A stretch of DNA of 64,000 nt from Burkholderiales bacterium (GTDB lineage Bacteria; Pseudomonadota; Gammaproteobacteria; Burkholderiales; WYBJ01). Of the stretch, positions 52,275 through 61,856 are shown in pieces. Below the pieces are notes generated by a model. The model did not search any database and was not told where the DNA came from. It worked only from the letters and a program-made list of their open reading frames with translations. The first letter of the stretch is position 1; each line of letters opens with the position of its first letter. The stretch lies in NCBI GenBank assembly GCA_020848435.1, contig JADLAC010000010.1, positions 50,232-114,231 on the forward strand, in the 5' to 3' direction. The position numbers and the translations under genes were made by a program.

Positions 52275-53846
52275 TCAGGGAGGTGAGCCGGTCCTCAGGC
52301 CGGCAAGCCGCTCGGCGAGCGAGCGCACGCTGGCCGGATCGGCACTGTCCACCGCGATGGTCACGGCATGCTCGCTCGCATCCGGCGGTTGCGCCATCGC
52401 CTGTTGCGCCCGCAGGACGTCGAGGTCTGCTTCGGAGGCATCCTCGCCGCCGGCGCGGCGCTGCTCGATACGAGCGGTCAGCACCTCGTCGGCGGCGGTG
52501 CAATGAATGATCGCGAACGGCACGCCGAGCGTCTCGGCCAGGCGCTGAAAGGGAACGCGGCGCTCGCGGCGAATGAAGGCGGCATCGACGATGACCGGAT
52601 AGCCGCTCTCGACGATGGTGCGCGCGAGCCCGGCCAAGTGGCCGAAGGTGCGCTCGGTCGTCTCGCTGCTATAGATACCCTCGCCCAGCGCCGAGCTCGA
52701 GTCGTCGCACGCATCGAGGCCGCACAGCCGCTTGCGCTCGACATCCGAGCGGACTCGGATCGCACCGGTTGCTTCGAGCACGCTCTGGCTGACGTAGGTC
52801 TTGCCCGATCCCGACAGCCCGCAGGTGATCGCGAGGAACGGCCGCGCAGGGCCGGCGTAGCCTTCGGCGAGCGCGATCCGGTGCAGAAACTCCTGCCAAT
52901 CGCGAGTGCTCTGCGCCGCCGTCTGCCCGCTCTGGCGGGCACGAATGCAGGCCACTTTCGCCCGCACCAAGGCGCGATATACGAGATAGAACGGCAGGAC
53001 CGCGAGCCCGGCATAATCGCCGCTCGCTTCCAGGTAGCGACTGAGCAGGCGCTGGCCGAAATCGGCGCGGCCGCGGGCGGCGAAGTCCATCACCGTGAAC
53101 GCCATTTCGTTCATGACGTCGATCCAGCGAAACGCCGGGTTGAACTCGATGCAATCGAACAGCGTGGGCTCGTCGTCGATGAGCGTGATGTTGCCGAGGT
53201 GCAGGTCGCCGTGGCATTCGCGAATGCGGCCGTGTTGCTTGCGCGCCGCGAATACCGGGGCGAGGCGGCCATGCTGGCTTTCGGTCCAGCGCTTCAAGGC
53301 CGCGATCCGCAAGTGCACGCCGTTGCCGCTCAAGAGAGATTCGATGCTGCGGAAATTGTCCAGCGCGGGCGGGAGCAGCGTAGCCGCCGCACCGTAGTCC
53401 GAGTCGTCCGCCGCGATCGCCGCGTTCGCGTGCAAGCGCGCGCAGGTATCCGCCAGGGCGTCGACATGGCGCGGCAGCAACGCGGCGCGCGCGAGGCAGC
53501 GATCGAGCAGATCCTCCTGGGCGAACTCGCGCATCTTGACTGCGTAGTCGATCGGCTCGCCGCTGCCGCCGACACGGGGCGCATGCACGCTGCCGGTGAT
53601 CGCCACGACATCGAGATAGAGCCGCGGGGCGAAGCGGCGGTTGAGGCGCAACTCCTCCAGGCAATAGTGGCGGCGCTGCTCGAGCGAGGTGAAGTCGAGG
53701 AAGTCGAGCTTGACGGGTTTCTTGAGCTTGTAGGCGAAGCTTCCGGTCAGGAGCAGCCACGAGATATGCGTCTCCACCAGGCGCATCGAGGCGACCGGAT
53801 GCGGGTACGAGCGCGGGTCGAGCAGTGCCTGCGGCAACGCGGACAT
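52275..53846 (-). CDS. Aminoglycoside phosphotransferase-like / P-loop kinase fusion
   Basis: A 523-residue two-domain protein. Residues about 1-320 form an APH/kinase-like domain (KLKKPVKLDFLDF; catalytic-loop ECHGDLHLGNITLID; DCIEFNPAFRWIDVMNEMAF). Residues about 330-523 form a P-loop ATPase/kinase with Walker A GLSGSGKTYVSQ, YPVIVDAAFIRR and a zeta-toxin or gluconokinase-like fold. This is the bifunctional aminoglycoside phosphotransferase/ATP-binding family found in proteobacteria. The natural substrate is unknown. The start is set at ATG 53846; a few in-frame upstream Met codons fall in a tandem duplication and lack homology. Confidence 0.87.
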   Translation of the reverse strand: MSALPQALLDPRSYPHPVASMRLVETHISWLLLTGSFAYKLKKPVKLDFLDFTSLEQRRHYCLEELRLNRRFAPRLYLDVVAITGSVHAPRVGGSGEPIDYAVKMREFAQEDLLDRCLARAALLPRHVDALADTCARLHANAAIAADDSDYGAAATLLPPALDNFRSIESLLSGNGVHLRIAALKRWTESQHGRLAPVFAARKQHGRIRECHGDLHLGNITLIDDEPTLFDCIEFNPAFRWIDVMNEMAFTVMDFAARGRADFGQRLLSRYLEASGDYAGLAVLPFYLVYRALVRAKVACIRARQSGQTAAQSTRDWQEFLHRIALAEGYAGPARPFLAITCGLSGSGKTYVSQSVLEATGAIRVRSDVERKRLCGLDACDDSSSALGEGIYSSETTERTFGHLAGLARTIVESGYPVIVDAAFIRRERRVPFQRLAETLGVPFAIIHCTAADEVLTARIEQRRAGGEDASEADLDVLRAQQAMAQPPDASEHAVTIAVDSADPASVRSLAERLAGLRTGSPP

Positions 53847-53870
53847 GGACGCATTATCGGGGGTTGCCGC

Positions 53871-53945
53871 GATTGCCGCCATGCGCCTTTCGAGCAGGCG
53901 CGCAGCGATCGCCGCCATGCGGCGTTTCAGAACAAGGCGCGCAGC
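53871..53945. repeat. Imperfect tandem duplication (36 and 39 bp)
   Basis: Unit 1 (53871-53906) and unit 2 (53907-53945) share GAT(T/C)GCCGCCATGCG at the start and GGCGCGCAGC at the end. Unit 2 includes the 3' end of the kinase-HDOD gene; unit 1 is a copy in the intergenic spacer. Confidence 0.6.
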
Positions 53946-55867
53946 GATTGCGTCAGGGTGTTGGCGAGTGCCGGAGTTGGCGCGCTCTTCCGCGCCGTGC
54001 CGGTTGTGGCCGGGCCATCGGCTGCCGGGTCGCGTTTGGAACCGCCGCCGGGCACGGCGGCTTCGGTGCGTTCGGCCTCGAGCGGGGCTTCGGCCAAATC
54101 GCGCAATCCGTCCAACAGGGGCGTCTGCGCGATCTTCAATTCCGAGGCGGCGACGTACTTGGACGCGGCTTCGACCGAGTAGCCGATGAGCGCGCGCACC
54201 TGCACGGCCGGCACCGGAATGGCCACGGCGAAGCGCTCCAGGTGGGCTGCGAAAGCTTGCGCCCGCTCGGCCGGGTTTTCCCGTCGCGCAGCCGAGCACA
54301 GCTCGTCCGCATAAGCAGCGCAGTGCCACATGCGCTCGACATCCGAAGCGGCAGTCGCCAGCGCCTTCTGCGGCAGGGGCTGCATCGACTGCACGATGGG
54401 CTCGGGAAAATTCCAGTGCTTCGCGACCTCGACGCCGAGCCGATCGAAGGATAGTCCGAGCACGGCACGCGACGCAGTCGCGGCGTCCAGCGCTTCGTCC
54501 GCCATGCGCCGCTGGATCGCGTCGTGCTCGTCCTTCAGGTAGTACAGTGTCAGCAGTTGTCCGAGGCGGCTGAACATGCCACAGATGAACAGCTCTTCGA
54601 CGTCGCGCGCGCCTACCACGCGGCCGATGTTGCGCGCCATCACGGCGGCGACGAACGCGTCGGTGAGCGCGGCCGCCACCGCGGGACAGTTGGGCCCGGC
54701 GCGAGCGCCATTGACCAGCATCATGCCGATCGCGACCGCGCGCAGCTTCGAGACGCCGAGCAGCGTGATTGCTTGCGATACCCGCGTGATCTGGCGCGCG
54801 CCGAACTGCGCCGAGTTCACCAGCCGCAGCAGCTTCTGCGTCAGCGCGAAGTCGCGCATCACCAGGTCCGATATCGACTTGAGCGCCGCCTCGTCGGCCT
54901 GCAAGGTGAGCTGATTGATGCGATTGAAACTCGCGCTCAAGGCCGGGAAGTCGCTCTTCAGCGCCATGCGCCGCAGCAGGAACTCGACCGTGCTGTGGAC
55001 GCTCTGTTCCTTCAGCTCGGCGCGTTCGCTGCCGGCGACCGGAACGCGAAAGCGGTCCAGCGCATCCTTCATCTCGCCAGCGTGGGCATAACGCTGAGCG
55101 GGCTCGCGCTGCAGCGCCTTGTGCACGATGGCATCGATGCGCCGGTCGATGCGCGGGTTGAGGCTGGACGGCGCCGCGATGTTTTCGTTGAGAATGCGAT
55201 AGATCTGAGCGTATTCGTTGCGTCCTTCGAACACGGCCGTGCCGGTGAGCATTTCGTGGAACACGAGCCCCAGGGAGAAGACGTCCGAACGATAGTCGGC
55301 GAAGCCGTCGCGTAGCGACTCGGGGGCCATGTACTGGACGGTGCCCGCAAGAGCGATCTCTCCGGCCGCGGCCCGCGCGCGGCGCGAAATGCCGAAGTCG
55401 GCCACGCGCGGAATGCCGTTGCAGCCGATCAGAATGTTGGCGGGCTTGATATCCCCGTGCAGCAGGCCGTTGGCGTGCACGTGCGCGATGCCGGCCAGGA
55501 TCTGGCTCATCATCACGACCGCGCGTGCCATCGGCAAGGCGCCCTCGGTCTTCAGCAGCGCGGCGAGCGTCATGCCTTCCACGTACTCGAAGACGACGTA
55601 GGGTTGGCCCGCGTGCATGCCGGCTTCGAACACCGGAACGATGTTCGGATGGCTCAGGCTGCTCGCCAGCTTGGCCGTTGCGAGCAGCCGATCGGCATGA
55701 CCGGCATCGGGATCGGCGCCCAGCAACAGGGTCTTGATCGCCACGTGCCGGTCGAGTTGGGGATCATGTGCCAGGTAGACGACGCCTTGCGCGCCCTGGC
55801 CCAGTGTCTGGAGCAGTCGAAACCGATGGATGCGCTGATGTTCGTTCGACGCTTCGAGCACGTTCAT
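53927..55867 (-). CDS. Ser/Thr protein kinase fused to an HDOD domain
   Basis: A 646-residue signalling protein. Residues 15-280: Hanks-type kinase with glycine loop LGQGAQGVV, VAIK lysine, catalytic loop HGDIKPANI (Arg of HRD replaced by Gly), DFG (VADFGISR) and APE (YMAPESLRD). Residues about 295-500: HDOD domain (SDFPALSASFNRINQLTLQ; LLRLVNSAQFG; GMFSRLGQLL) as in the signal-output modules of bacterial regulators. The C-terminal 90 residues are a Pro/Ala-rich tail. There is no membrane helix, unlike PknB. The kinase likely controls HDOD output or the reverse. Confidence 0.9.
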   Translation of the reverse strand: MNVLEASNEHQRIHRFRLLQTLGQGAQGVVYLAHDPQLDRHVAIKTLLLGADPDAGHADRLLATAKLASSLSHPNIVPVFEAGMHAGQPYVVFEYVEGMTLAALLKTEGALPMARAVVMMSQILAGIAHVHANGLLHGDIKPANILIGCNGIPRVADFGISRRARAAAGEIALAGTVQYMAPESLRDGFADYRSDVFSLGLVFHEMLTGTAVFEGRNEYAQIYRILNENIAAPSSLNPRIDRRIDAIVHKALQREPAQRYAHAGEMKDALDRFRVPVAGSERAELKEQSVHSTVEFLLRRMALKSDFPALSASFNRINQLTLQADEAALKSISDLVMRDFALTQKLLRLVNSAQFGARQITRVSQAITLLGVSKLRAVAIGMMLVNGARAGPNCPAVAAALTDAFVAAVMARNIGRVVGARDVEELFICGMFSRLGQLLTLYYLKDEHDAIQRRMADEALDAATASRAVLGLSFDRLGVEVAKHWNFPEPIVQSMQPLPQKALATAASDVERMWHCAAYADELCSAARRENPAERAQAFAAHLERFAVAIPVPAVQVRALIGYSVEAASKYVAASELKIAQTPLLDGLRDLAEAPLEAERTEAAVPGGGSKRDPAADGPATTGTARKSAPTPALANTLTQSLRALF

Positions 55868-56087
55868 GAGTACGGGCTGATCCGGGTACGAACGTTGTTC
55901 ACGGCGCCCGCGGTCGGATCTTGAGCGCGGATACCTTGGTCGGGGCGCGCGAATTCAGCGGCGAGTCGTGACCATGTGTACCCATGTTCGCGCCGGTGAA
56001 CGGCGAGTCGAGATGCGAACGTTCCGGCGGCTCGCCGCAGCGAGCGGCTATCCCGGCCAAGCTCCGTGCGAGCATTGCGTTGGTTTG

Positions 56088-59000
56088 TCAGTGGAAATCC
56101 CGGCTCTCGGGCTTGAGCGAGCCGAGCAGGGCGGTGAGATCGAGCAGATGACCGGCGACCAGGTGCACGACTTCGCCCTGGCGTTCGATGCTGCCATAGA
56201 CGCCGAGCAGGCGCGCGCTCAACACTTCCCGGCGCTGGCGTTCGATCAAGCCGTGCCAGACGACCACGTTGACGTAGCCGAATTCGTCTTCCAGGGTGAT
56301 GAAGACGACACCGCTGGCCGTATCGGGCCGCTGCCGGCAGGTGACGATCCCGGCCGTACGGGCGAGCCGGCCGTGAGGAAGCCGGCGGATGCGCACGGCA
56401 TCGAGCATGCGGCGGCGCTCGAGCTGCGGGCGCAGCAGCGCGAGCGGGTGGCGGCCCAGGCTCAGGCCCAGGCTGTCGTAGTCCGCCACGATATCCTGGG
56501 CTTCGGTTGGCGCGCTCAATGCGACGGCCGTTTCGCGCGCGGGTAGCGCCGCAAAGAGCGGCGGCGCGGCCTGGACGCCCGTCACTTGCCACGCGGCATG
56601 GCGGCGGTGACCGGCCAGCGATGCGAGCGCGCCGGCGCGCGCGAGGCAGTTCAAGTCGCGGCGATCGAGCTCGGCGCGGTGCGCGAGATCCTGCACGTCG
56701 GCGAATTTCCGCAGCCGGCGTGCGGCCATGATGCGCTTCGCCGCCGCTTCGGCGAGGCCGTTCACCATGCGCATGCCCAGGCGCAAGCTGCAACGAGCAA
56801 GACCTGACCCCGAGGCTACGCTCTCCAGCGTGCAGTCCCAGTTGCTGGCGGCGACGTCGACCGGGGCTATGCCGACGCCATGGCGGCGCGCATCCTGCAC
56901 GAGCTGGCTCGGAGCGTAGAAGCCCATGGGCTGGGAATTGAGCAGCGCGCACGCGAACGCGGCCGGCTCGTGACACTTGAGCCAGGACGATACGTACACC
57001 AGTAGGGCGAAGCTCGCCGAGTGCGACTCGGGAAAGCCGTATTCGCCGAAGCCCTGGATCTGCTGGAAGATCTGGCGGGCGAATTGCTCCGGGTAGCCGC
57101 GGCTCGCCATGCCGCGGATGAGCCGCTGCTCGAATTGCCACAAGCCGCCCTTGCGCCGCCATGCGGCCATGGAGCGGCGTAGCTGATCGGCTTCGCCTGG
57201 GGTGAACCCGGCCGCGACGATCGCGAGCTGCATGACCTGCTCCTGGAAAATCGGCACCCCCAGCGTGCGTTCGAGCACGGCCCTCACCTCTTCGGACGGA
57301 TAGCTCACGGCTTCCTCGCCCTGGCGCCGGCGCAGGTAAGGATGGATCATGCCGCCTTGGATGGGGCCGGGACGCACGATCGCGACCTCGATCACCAGGT
57401 CGTAGAAAGTGCGCGGCGCGAGCCGCGGCAGCATCGCCATCTGCGCGCGCGACTCGATCTGGAACACTCCGATGGTGTCCGCCTTGCGGATCATGGCGTA
57501 GACCGCGGGATCCTCGGCGGGCACGTCGGCCATGCCGAAAGGCTCGCCGCGGCGCTGCGATACCAGCTCGAGCGCGCGCCGGATCGCGGACAGCATGCCG
57601 AGTGCGAGGCAATCGACCTTGAGCAAGCCCAAGGCGTCGAGATCGTCCTTGTCCCATTGGATGACCGTGCGCTCGGGCATGGCCGCATTCTCGATCGGCA
57701 CCATGCGCTCGAGCGGCCCGCGGGAAATGACGAAGCCGCCCACGTGCTGCGAGAGATGGCGCGGGAAGCCCAGCAGCGTCTCGACCAGGACGACCAGGCG
57801 CTGCATCAGCGCGCACTCGGGATCGAAGCCCGCTTCGCGTATGCGCTCGCCGATGGCGGCGCGGTGCTCCCACCATGCCAGGGATTTCGCCAGCCGGTCG
57901 ACCTGGGCGAGATCCAGGCCGAGCGCTTTGCCGACATCGCGCACCGCGCTTCTCGGCCGATAGGTGATCAAGGTGGCCGCGAGCGCGGCCCGATCGCGCC
58001 CGTACTTGGCATAGACGTATTGCATCACTTCCTCGCGCCGCTGATGCTCGAAATCGACGTCGATGTCCGGCGGCTCCTTGCGCTCGCGCGAGATGAAGCG
58101 CTCGAACAGCATGCTCATGCGCGCGGGGTCGACTTCGGTGATGTGCAGGCAATAGCACACGGCGGAGTTTGCGGCCGAGCCTCGGCCCTGGCACAGGATC
58201 GAGCGCGAGCGGGCGAAGGCGACGATGTCGTGCACGGTGAGAAAGTAGGGCTCGTAGCCCAGCTCGGCGATGAGCGCGAGCTCGTGCTCCACCAGCGCGC
58301 GCACTTTGGCGATCGCCTCCGGCACCGGAGCGCTGCCGGCTTCGAGGGCGGTGCCGAAGCGCGCGCGAAAGCCTGCGGCGGTGAGCTTGCGCAGGTGGCT
58401 TGCCGGCGTCTCGCCGCCGGGAACGAGCTCCTCGGGATACTCGTAGCGCAGGCTATCGAGCGAAAACTCGCAGCGCTCGGCGATGGCGATGGTCTCGGCC
58501 AGGAGCAGCGGCGGATAGATTCGCGCCAGCCGCTCGCGCGCCCGCAGGTGCCGCTCGCCATTCGGGAACAGGCGATAACCGGCTTCGGTCAGGCTGCACT
58601 TGAGCCGTATGGCGGTGAGCGTATCCTGCAGCGGGCGGCGCGAACGCGCGTGCATGTGCACGTCGCCGCAGGCGACACAGGGCAGGCCGAACTTTTCTCC
58701 CAGCGCGAGCAGCTCGCGCAAGCACGCGCGATCGCCCGCCGCCCCGAGCAATTCGACGCCCAGCCAGGCGGCGCCGGGGAAAGTGGCCGTGAGCCAAGCG
58801 AGCTGATCCTCGAGCTCGCCGCGGCCATGGGCCGCAAGGCGCGTCGCGTCGCGGCCGTGCGTGGGCGGCAGCAGAATGGCCAGGCATCCCTCGAGGCTTG
58901 CAGACAGGTCGGAGCGCGCCAGCCGATAGCTGCCTTTGCTGCCGCGGCGCCGGCCACGCGTGATCAGCGCGGCGAGATTGCCGTAGCCCGTGCGATCGGT

Positions 59001-59294
59001 GGCGAGCACGGCCAAGCGGGTTGACAGCGCAGAGCAGGTGCCATCCTCGTGGGGGCAGGGTCCTGCGGCGACCTGGGATTCGAGCGTGAGCTCGGCGCCG
59101 AGGATGAGCTTCAGGTTCTTTTCCTTGGCCGCGACATGCGCGCGCACCACGCCCGCGAGCGAACACTCGTCGGTGATTGCCAGCGCACGGTAACCGAGCG
59201 CATGCGCGGTCTCGACCAGCTCCTGCGGGTGCGAGGCGCCGCGCAGGAACGTGAAATTGCTCAGGCAATGTAGCTCGGCGTAGTCGGGTTTCAT
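56088..59294 (-). CDS. dnaE2: Error-prone DNA polymerase DnaE2 (ImuC)
   Basis: A 1068-residue C-family polymerase acting with ImuA/ImuB in SOS mutagenesis. N-terminal PHP domain (AELHCLSNFTFLRGASHPQE), palm with PDIDVDFEHQRR, GRGSAANSAVCYCLH, then helix-hairpin-helix and a C-terminal OB-fold (GIVTCRQRPDTASGVVFITL) diagnostic of DnaE2. Length fits. It is separated from imuB by a gene on the opposite strand, so it must have its own promoter. No convincing LexA box is seen in the 150 bp upstream. Confidence 0.95.
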   Translation of the reverse strand: MKPDYAELHCLSNFTFLRGASHPQELVETAHALGYRALAITDECSLAGVVRAHVAAKEKNLKLILGAELTLESQVAAGPCPHEDGTCSALSTRLAVLATDRTGYGNLAALITRGRRRGSKGSYRLARSDLSASLEGCLAILLPPTHGRDATRLAAHGRGELEDQLAWLTATFPGAAWLGVELLGAAGDRACLRELLALGEKFGLPCVACGDVHMHARSRRPLQDTLTAIRLKCSLTEAGYRLFPNGERHLRARERLARIYPPLLLAETIAIAERCEFSLDSLRYEYPEELVPGGETPASHLRKLTAAGFRARFGTALEAGSAPVPEAIAKVRALVEHELALIAELGYEPYFLTVHDIVAFARSRSILCQGRGSAANSAVCYCLHITEVDPARMSMLFERFISRERKEPPDIDVDFEHQRREEVMQYVYAKYGRDRAALAATLITYRPRSAVRDVGKALGLDLAQVDRLAKSLAWWEHRAAIGERIREAGFDPECALMQRLVVLVETLLGFPRHLSQHVGGFVISRGPLERMVPIENAAMPERTVIQWDKDDLDALGLLKVDCLALGMLSAIRRALELVSQRRGEPFGMADVPAEDPAVYAMIRKADTIGVFQIESRAQMAMLPRLAPRTFYDLVIEVAIVRPGPIQGGMIHPYLRRRQGEEAVSYPSEEVRAVLERTLGVPIFQEQVMQLAIVAAGFTPGEADQLRRSMAAWRRKGGLWQFEQRLIRGMASRGYPEQFARQIFQQIQGFGEYGFPESHSASFALLVYVSSWLKCHEPAAFACALLNSQPMGFYAPSQLVQDARRHGVGIAPVDVAASNWDCTLESVASGSGLARCSLRLGMRMVNGLAEAAAKRIMAARRLRKFADVQDLAHRAELDRRDLNCLARAGALASLAGHRRHAAWQVTGVQAAPPLFAALPARETAVALSAPTEAQDIVADYDSLGLSLGRHPLALLRPQLERRRMLDAVRIRRLPHGRLARTAGIVTCRQRPDTASGVVFITLEDEFGYVNVVVWHGLIERQRREVLSARLLGVYGSIERQGEVVHLVAGHLLDLTALLGSLKPESRDFH

Positions 59295-59346
59295 GCGGCT
59301 AGCCCGGAAATGTCATCGCATGCGCGCAAGCCGGCGTCCGATTCGC

Positions 59347-59358
59347 ATACCCGGGTAT
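59347..59358. promoter_or_regulatory. 12-bp palindrome in the dnaE2/CPBP divergent region
   Basis: Perfect palindrome of the form ATACCC-GGGTAT, 52 bp upstream of dnaE2 and about 85 bp upstream of the CPBP start. Possible regulator site; not the LexA consensus. Confidence 0.3.
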
Positions 59359-59441
59359 TGGCTGAATAGACTCGATGCTCAGAAAGAATGGCACCTTTCA
59401 CGGGCTGGCCCGGTGAAATATCCGGGCTAAAATGCGCCACC

Positions 59442-60188
59442 ATGCAAGCCACCCTCTTCCCCGCTACAGATTCCTCCGGCCGGCCGTGGGGGCTGGCAGC
59501 CACCTTGGGTTTGAGCCTGGCGATCTGGTACACGCTGGAGCTACTGCAAGCGGCGATGGGCTTCGGCATGGAACGGGTGCTCGACAGCGCGCGCCTGCTC
59601 GATCCCGCCGAGAACACGCAAGCGCTCAACTTCGCCATCATCACCTGCGTCACCACGGTGCTGTGCGCTGCGCTGGTCGTGGCCGCGGCCGGCCTGCGCG
59701 ACTGCATCGAGCCGCGCGCCTATCTTGCGCTCGGTGCGGCCGATGGCCGGGTGCTGCTGCGCTGGCTGCTCGCCACCGTGCTCGTGGTGGCGCAAACCGA
59801 CGCGGTGCTCTACCTGGTGAAGGGCGAGCTGCTGCCGATGCAATGGGTCGAGATCTACCGCTCGGTGCGCTCGCCCGTGCTGTTCTGGTTCGCACTGGTG
59901 GTGGCCACGCCCATTTTCGAGGAGCTGCTGTTCCGCGGCTTCGTGTTCGCCGGCATACGCGCTTCCCCATTGGGCGGATTCGGTGCCGTGGTCATTACCG
60001 CCTTGGCCTGGACCCTGATTCATCAGGAATACGATCCGCTCGAGTTCAGCATCATTTTCATCATCGGGCTGATGCTCGGGATCGCGCGGCTGCGCACCGG
60101 CTCGGTGCTGGTCACGATGGCCATGCACATGCTGCACAATCTCATCTCGGCCGGCGAGATCGCCTGGCTCGCGGCCGCGTTCGAATAG
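59442..60188 (+). CDS. CPBP-family intramembrane glutamic endopeptidase
   Basis: A 248-residue membrane protein with about seven helices. CPBP (Abi) motifs: FEELLFRGFVFAG (EE-x3-R catalytic Glu pair), a second motif with LAWTLIHQEYDP (His) and the third in MAMHMLHNLIS (His/Asn). Relatives are CAAX-type proteases and are also linked to bacteriocin immunity. No clear Shine-Dalgarno. It is the only plus-strand gene between 52 and 63 kb and interrupts the imuB-dnaE2 pair. Confidence 0.9.
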   Translation: MQATLFPATDSSGRPWGLAATLGLSLAIWYTLELLQAAMGFGMERVLDSARLLDPAENTQALNFAIITCVTTVLCAALVVAAAGLRDCIEPRAYLALGAADGRVLLRWLLATVLVVAQTDAVLYLVKGELLPMQWVEIYRSVRSPVLFWFALVVATPIFEELLFRGFVFAGIRASPLGGFGAVVITALAWTLIHQEYDPLEFSIIFIIGLMLGIARLRTGSVLVTMAMHMLHNLISAGEIAWLAAAFE

Positions 60189-60228
60189 CGGCAGGCGCCC
60201 GGATGCCGGCGCGCCCGGCGATCGCTGT

Positions 60229-61716
60229 TCAAGCAAAAATGCCGTGCACATACCATTGCTCGGGAGCGCCATCGCGCTGTCTGTATATCCACAGGGTTTG
60301 TCCCGAGCGCGCGCGCGCGACGAAATAATCCCGGCACACGTCGCGACCTTCCCACCAGCCGGCTTCGATGCGTTCGGGTCCATCCATCAACACGATCGGC
60401 GTCTGAGCAGGGGGCAGGACCTGGTTCGGCGTCTGAGCAGAGGGCAGCAACTGGTTCGGCGTCCGCGCGCAGTGCAGGAACTGATCGAGCCGCCGCGGCT
60501 CGGCCAGCAGCCACAGCGGGCGGGGGGCGGGCGGCGCGGGTACCGACGCGGCACGGGACGGGCGTTCGCTGCGCCATGCCAGCTCGGGGCGGTGGTCGGC
60601 GTGCGGCCTCAGCGCGCACACCGCGTCATCGCCAAGCCGCGCGCATAGCCGCTCGATCAATTGCGTTTCCTCGGCGGCGTCCGTGCCGGGGAAAAGCGCC
60701 ATGTCGCGGGCAGCCAGAGGCGCGCATAGCTCGGTGGCCAATGCGATGGCTTCGACCCGGGCCGGCAAGCGCGTGCGTTCCAGGCGCTCGCGCAGCAGCA
60801 TGCCCAGATGGGCGGGATCGCGACTGGGCGTGGCGAGATCGAGCGTGGGCGTGCTGGGCGCGCCGTCTTCGTGCGCAAGCTCCAGGCGCAGGCGCATCGC
60901 CCCCAGGCCGGCACCGCGCAGCCACCCGCTCAGGCCCGCGAGCAGCCGCTTGCAGCCGAACAGCAGCGCCTCGACTTCCCATGCCGGCGCGGGCAGCTCC
61001 AGCCGGGCGTAGAACTGCTCGGGCGCGGTGAAGGCAAGGCGCGGATCGGGCAGCCGGCCGAGCGCCCGATCGAGGGTATCGAGCAGCCCTTGGCCGAAGC
61101 GGCGGGCGACGCCGTCGCGAGGCAGCGCGAGCAGGGCGCCGACGCTGTGCACGCCCAGGTCGGCGAGGGTCTGGATGCTTTGCTCCCCGCAGCCGATCGC
61201 GGCGACAGGCAAAGGCGCGAGCGCGCGCGGCAGCAGCGCCGCCTCTTCGACGATGCGGGGCTCGCTTGCGCGCGCCAGCATGAGCGCCGCGGTAGGCGTG
61301 GGAGCGACCGCCATCACGGCCGAAAAACCCAGCTCGGGCAATCCGGCATGAAGCGCGGCGAGCAAGCGGTCGAGCCCGCCGAACAATTTCACTCCCGCAC
61401 CGATCTCCAGCAGCACGCCATGGCCGTCTTCGAGGCTAGGGGCAGGCGAGAATTGCAATGCCCATTGCGCGATTTCGCGCAATGCATGCGCCTCCAGTGC
61501 GCTGTTGCGTGCCCGCACGGCGAGCCCCGGCGCGAGCGCCAAGGCAGCCGAAACAGCCATCCCCGTACGAATGCCGGCAGCATGTGCGGCGGGGTTGAGG
61601 GCGAGGATGCGCGGGCGGGTCGCGCCCTCGGCCACGGCGAGCGGCGTGCGGCCCGGAGCGGAACGCGCGAGCGCTTCCAGCGGCAGAAGCGGGAAATGCA
61701 GGCAGGCCCAAAGCAT
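60229..61716 (-). CDS. imuB: ImuB, Y-family polymerase-like SOS mutagenesis protein
   Basis: A 495-residue protein with the Y-family fold but, as typical for ImuB, without the acidic catalytic residues (N-terminal WACLHFPLLPLEALARS). Downstream: the finger/thumb region (GCGEQSIQTLADLGVHSVGAL) and the little-finger domain. The C-terminus contains three 10-residue tandem units (RTPNQLLPSA, QTPNQVLPPA, QTPIVLMDGP) before the conserved tail WWEGRDVCRDYFVAR. The start is ATG 61716 with GAGG 6 nt upstream; a TTG at 61728 is possible. It bridges the beta clamp and DnaE2. Confidence 0.93.
   Translation of the reverse strand: MLWACLHFPLLPLEALARSAPGRTPLAVAEGATRPRILALNPAAHAAGIRTGMAVSAALALAPGLAVRARNSALEAHALREIAQWALQFSPAPSLEDGHGVLLEIGAGVKLFGGLDRLLAALHAGLPELGFSAVMAVAPTPTAALMLARASEPRIVEEAALLPRALAPLPVAAIGCGEQSIQTLADLGVHSVGALLALPRDGVARRFGQGLLDTLDRALGRLPDPRLAFTAPEQFYARLELPAPAWEVEALLFGCKRLLAGLSGWLRGAGLGAMRLRLELAHEDGAPSTPTLDLATPSRDPAHLGMLLRERLERTRLPARVEAIALATELCAPLAARDMALFPGTDAAEETQLIERLCARLGDDAVCALRPHADHRPELAWRSERPSRAASVPAPPAPRPLWLLAEPRRLDQFLHCARTPNQLLPSAQTPNQVLPPAQTPIVLMDGPERIEAGWWEGRDVCRDYFVARARSGQTLWIYRQRDGAPEQWYVHGIFA
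60398..60487. repeat. Three 30-bp tandem repeats inside imuB
   Basis: Units at 60398-60427, 60428-60457 and 60458-60487, each starting GGCGTC. The first two are almost identical, the third is diverged. The repeat keeps the frame and adds 10 residues per unit, so it can expand without inactivating the gene. Confidence 0.7.
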
Positions 61717-61856
61717 GCGATGCCTCAACCCGGGGAAATCGAATCTCGCTTCGGAGTCGAGTCGCTCATGCGCTCGCTATCCCTTGCACGCTGCCGCTCA
61801 CGATTTGCAGCGGCAGCAACAGAATCGTCGCGCGAGCATTTCAATAGCTTCATTGC

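Noticed and set aside
57342..59024. 560-codon plus-strand open frame inside dnaE2
   Set aside because: Antisense shadow of the DnaE2 gene, which has all polymerase motifs on the minus strand.
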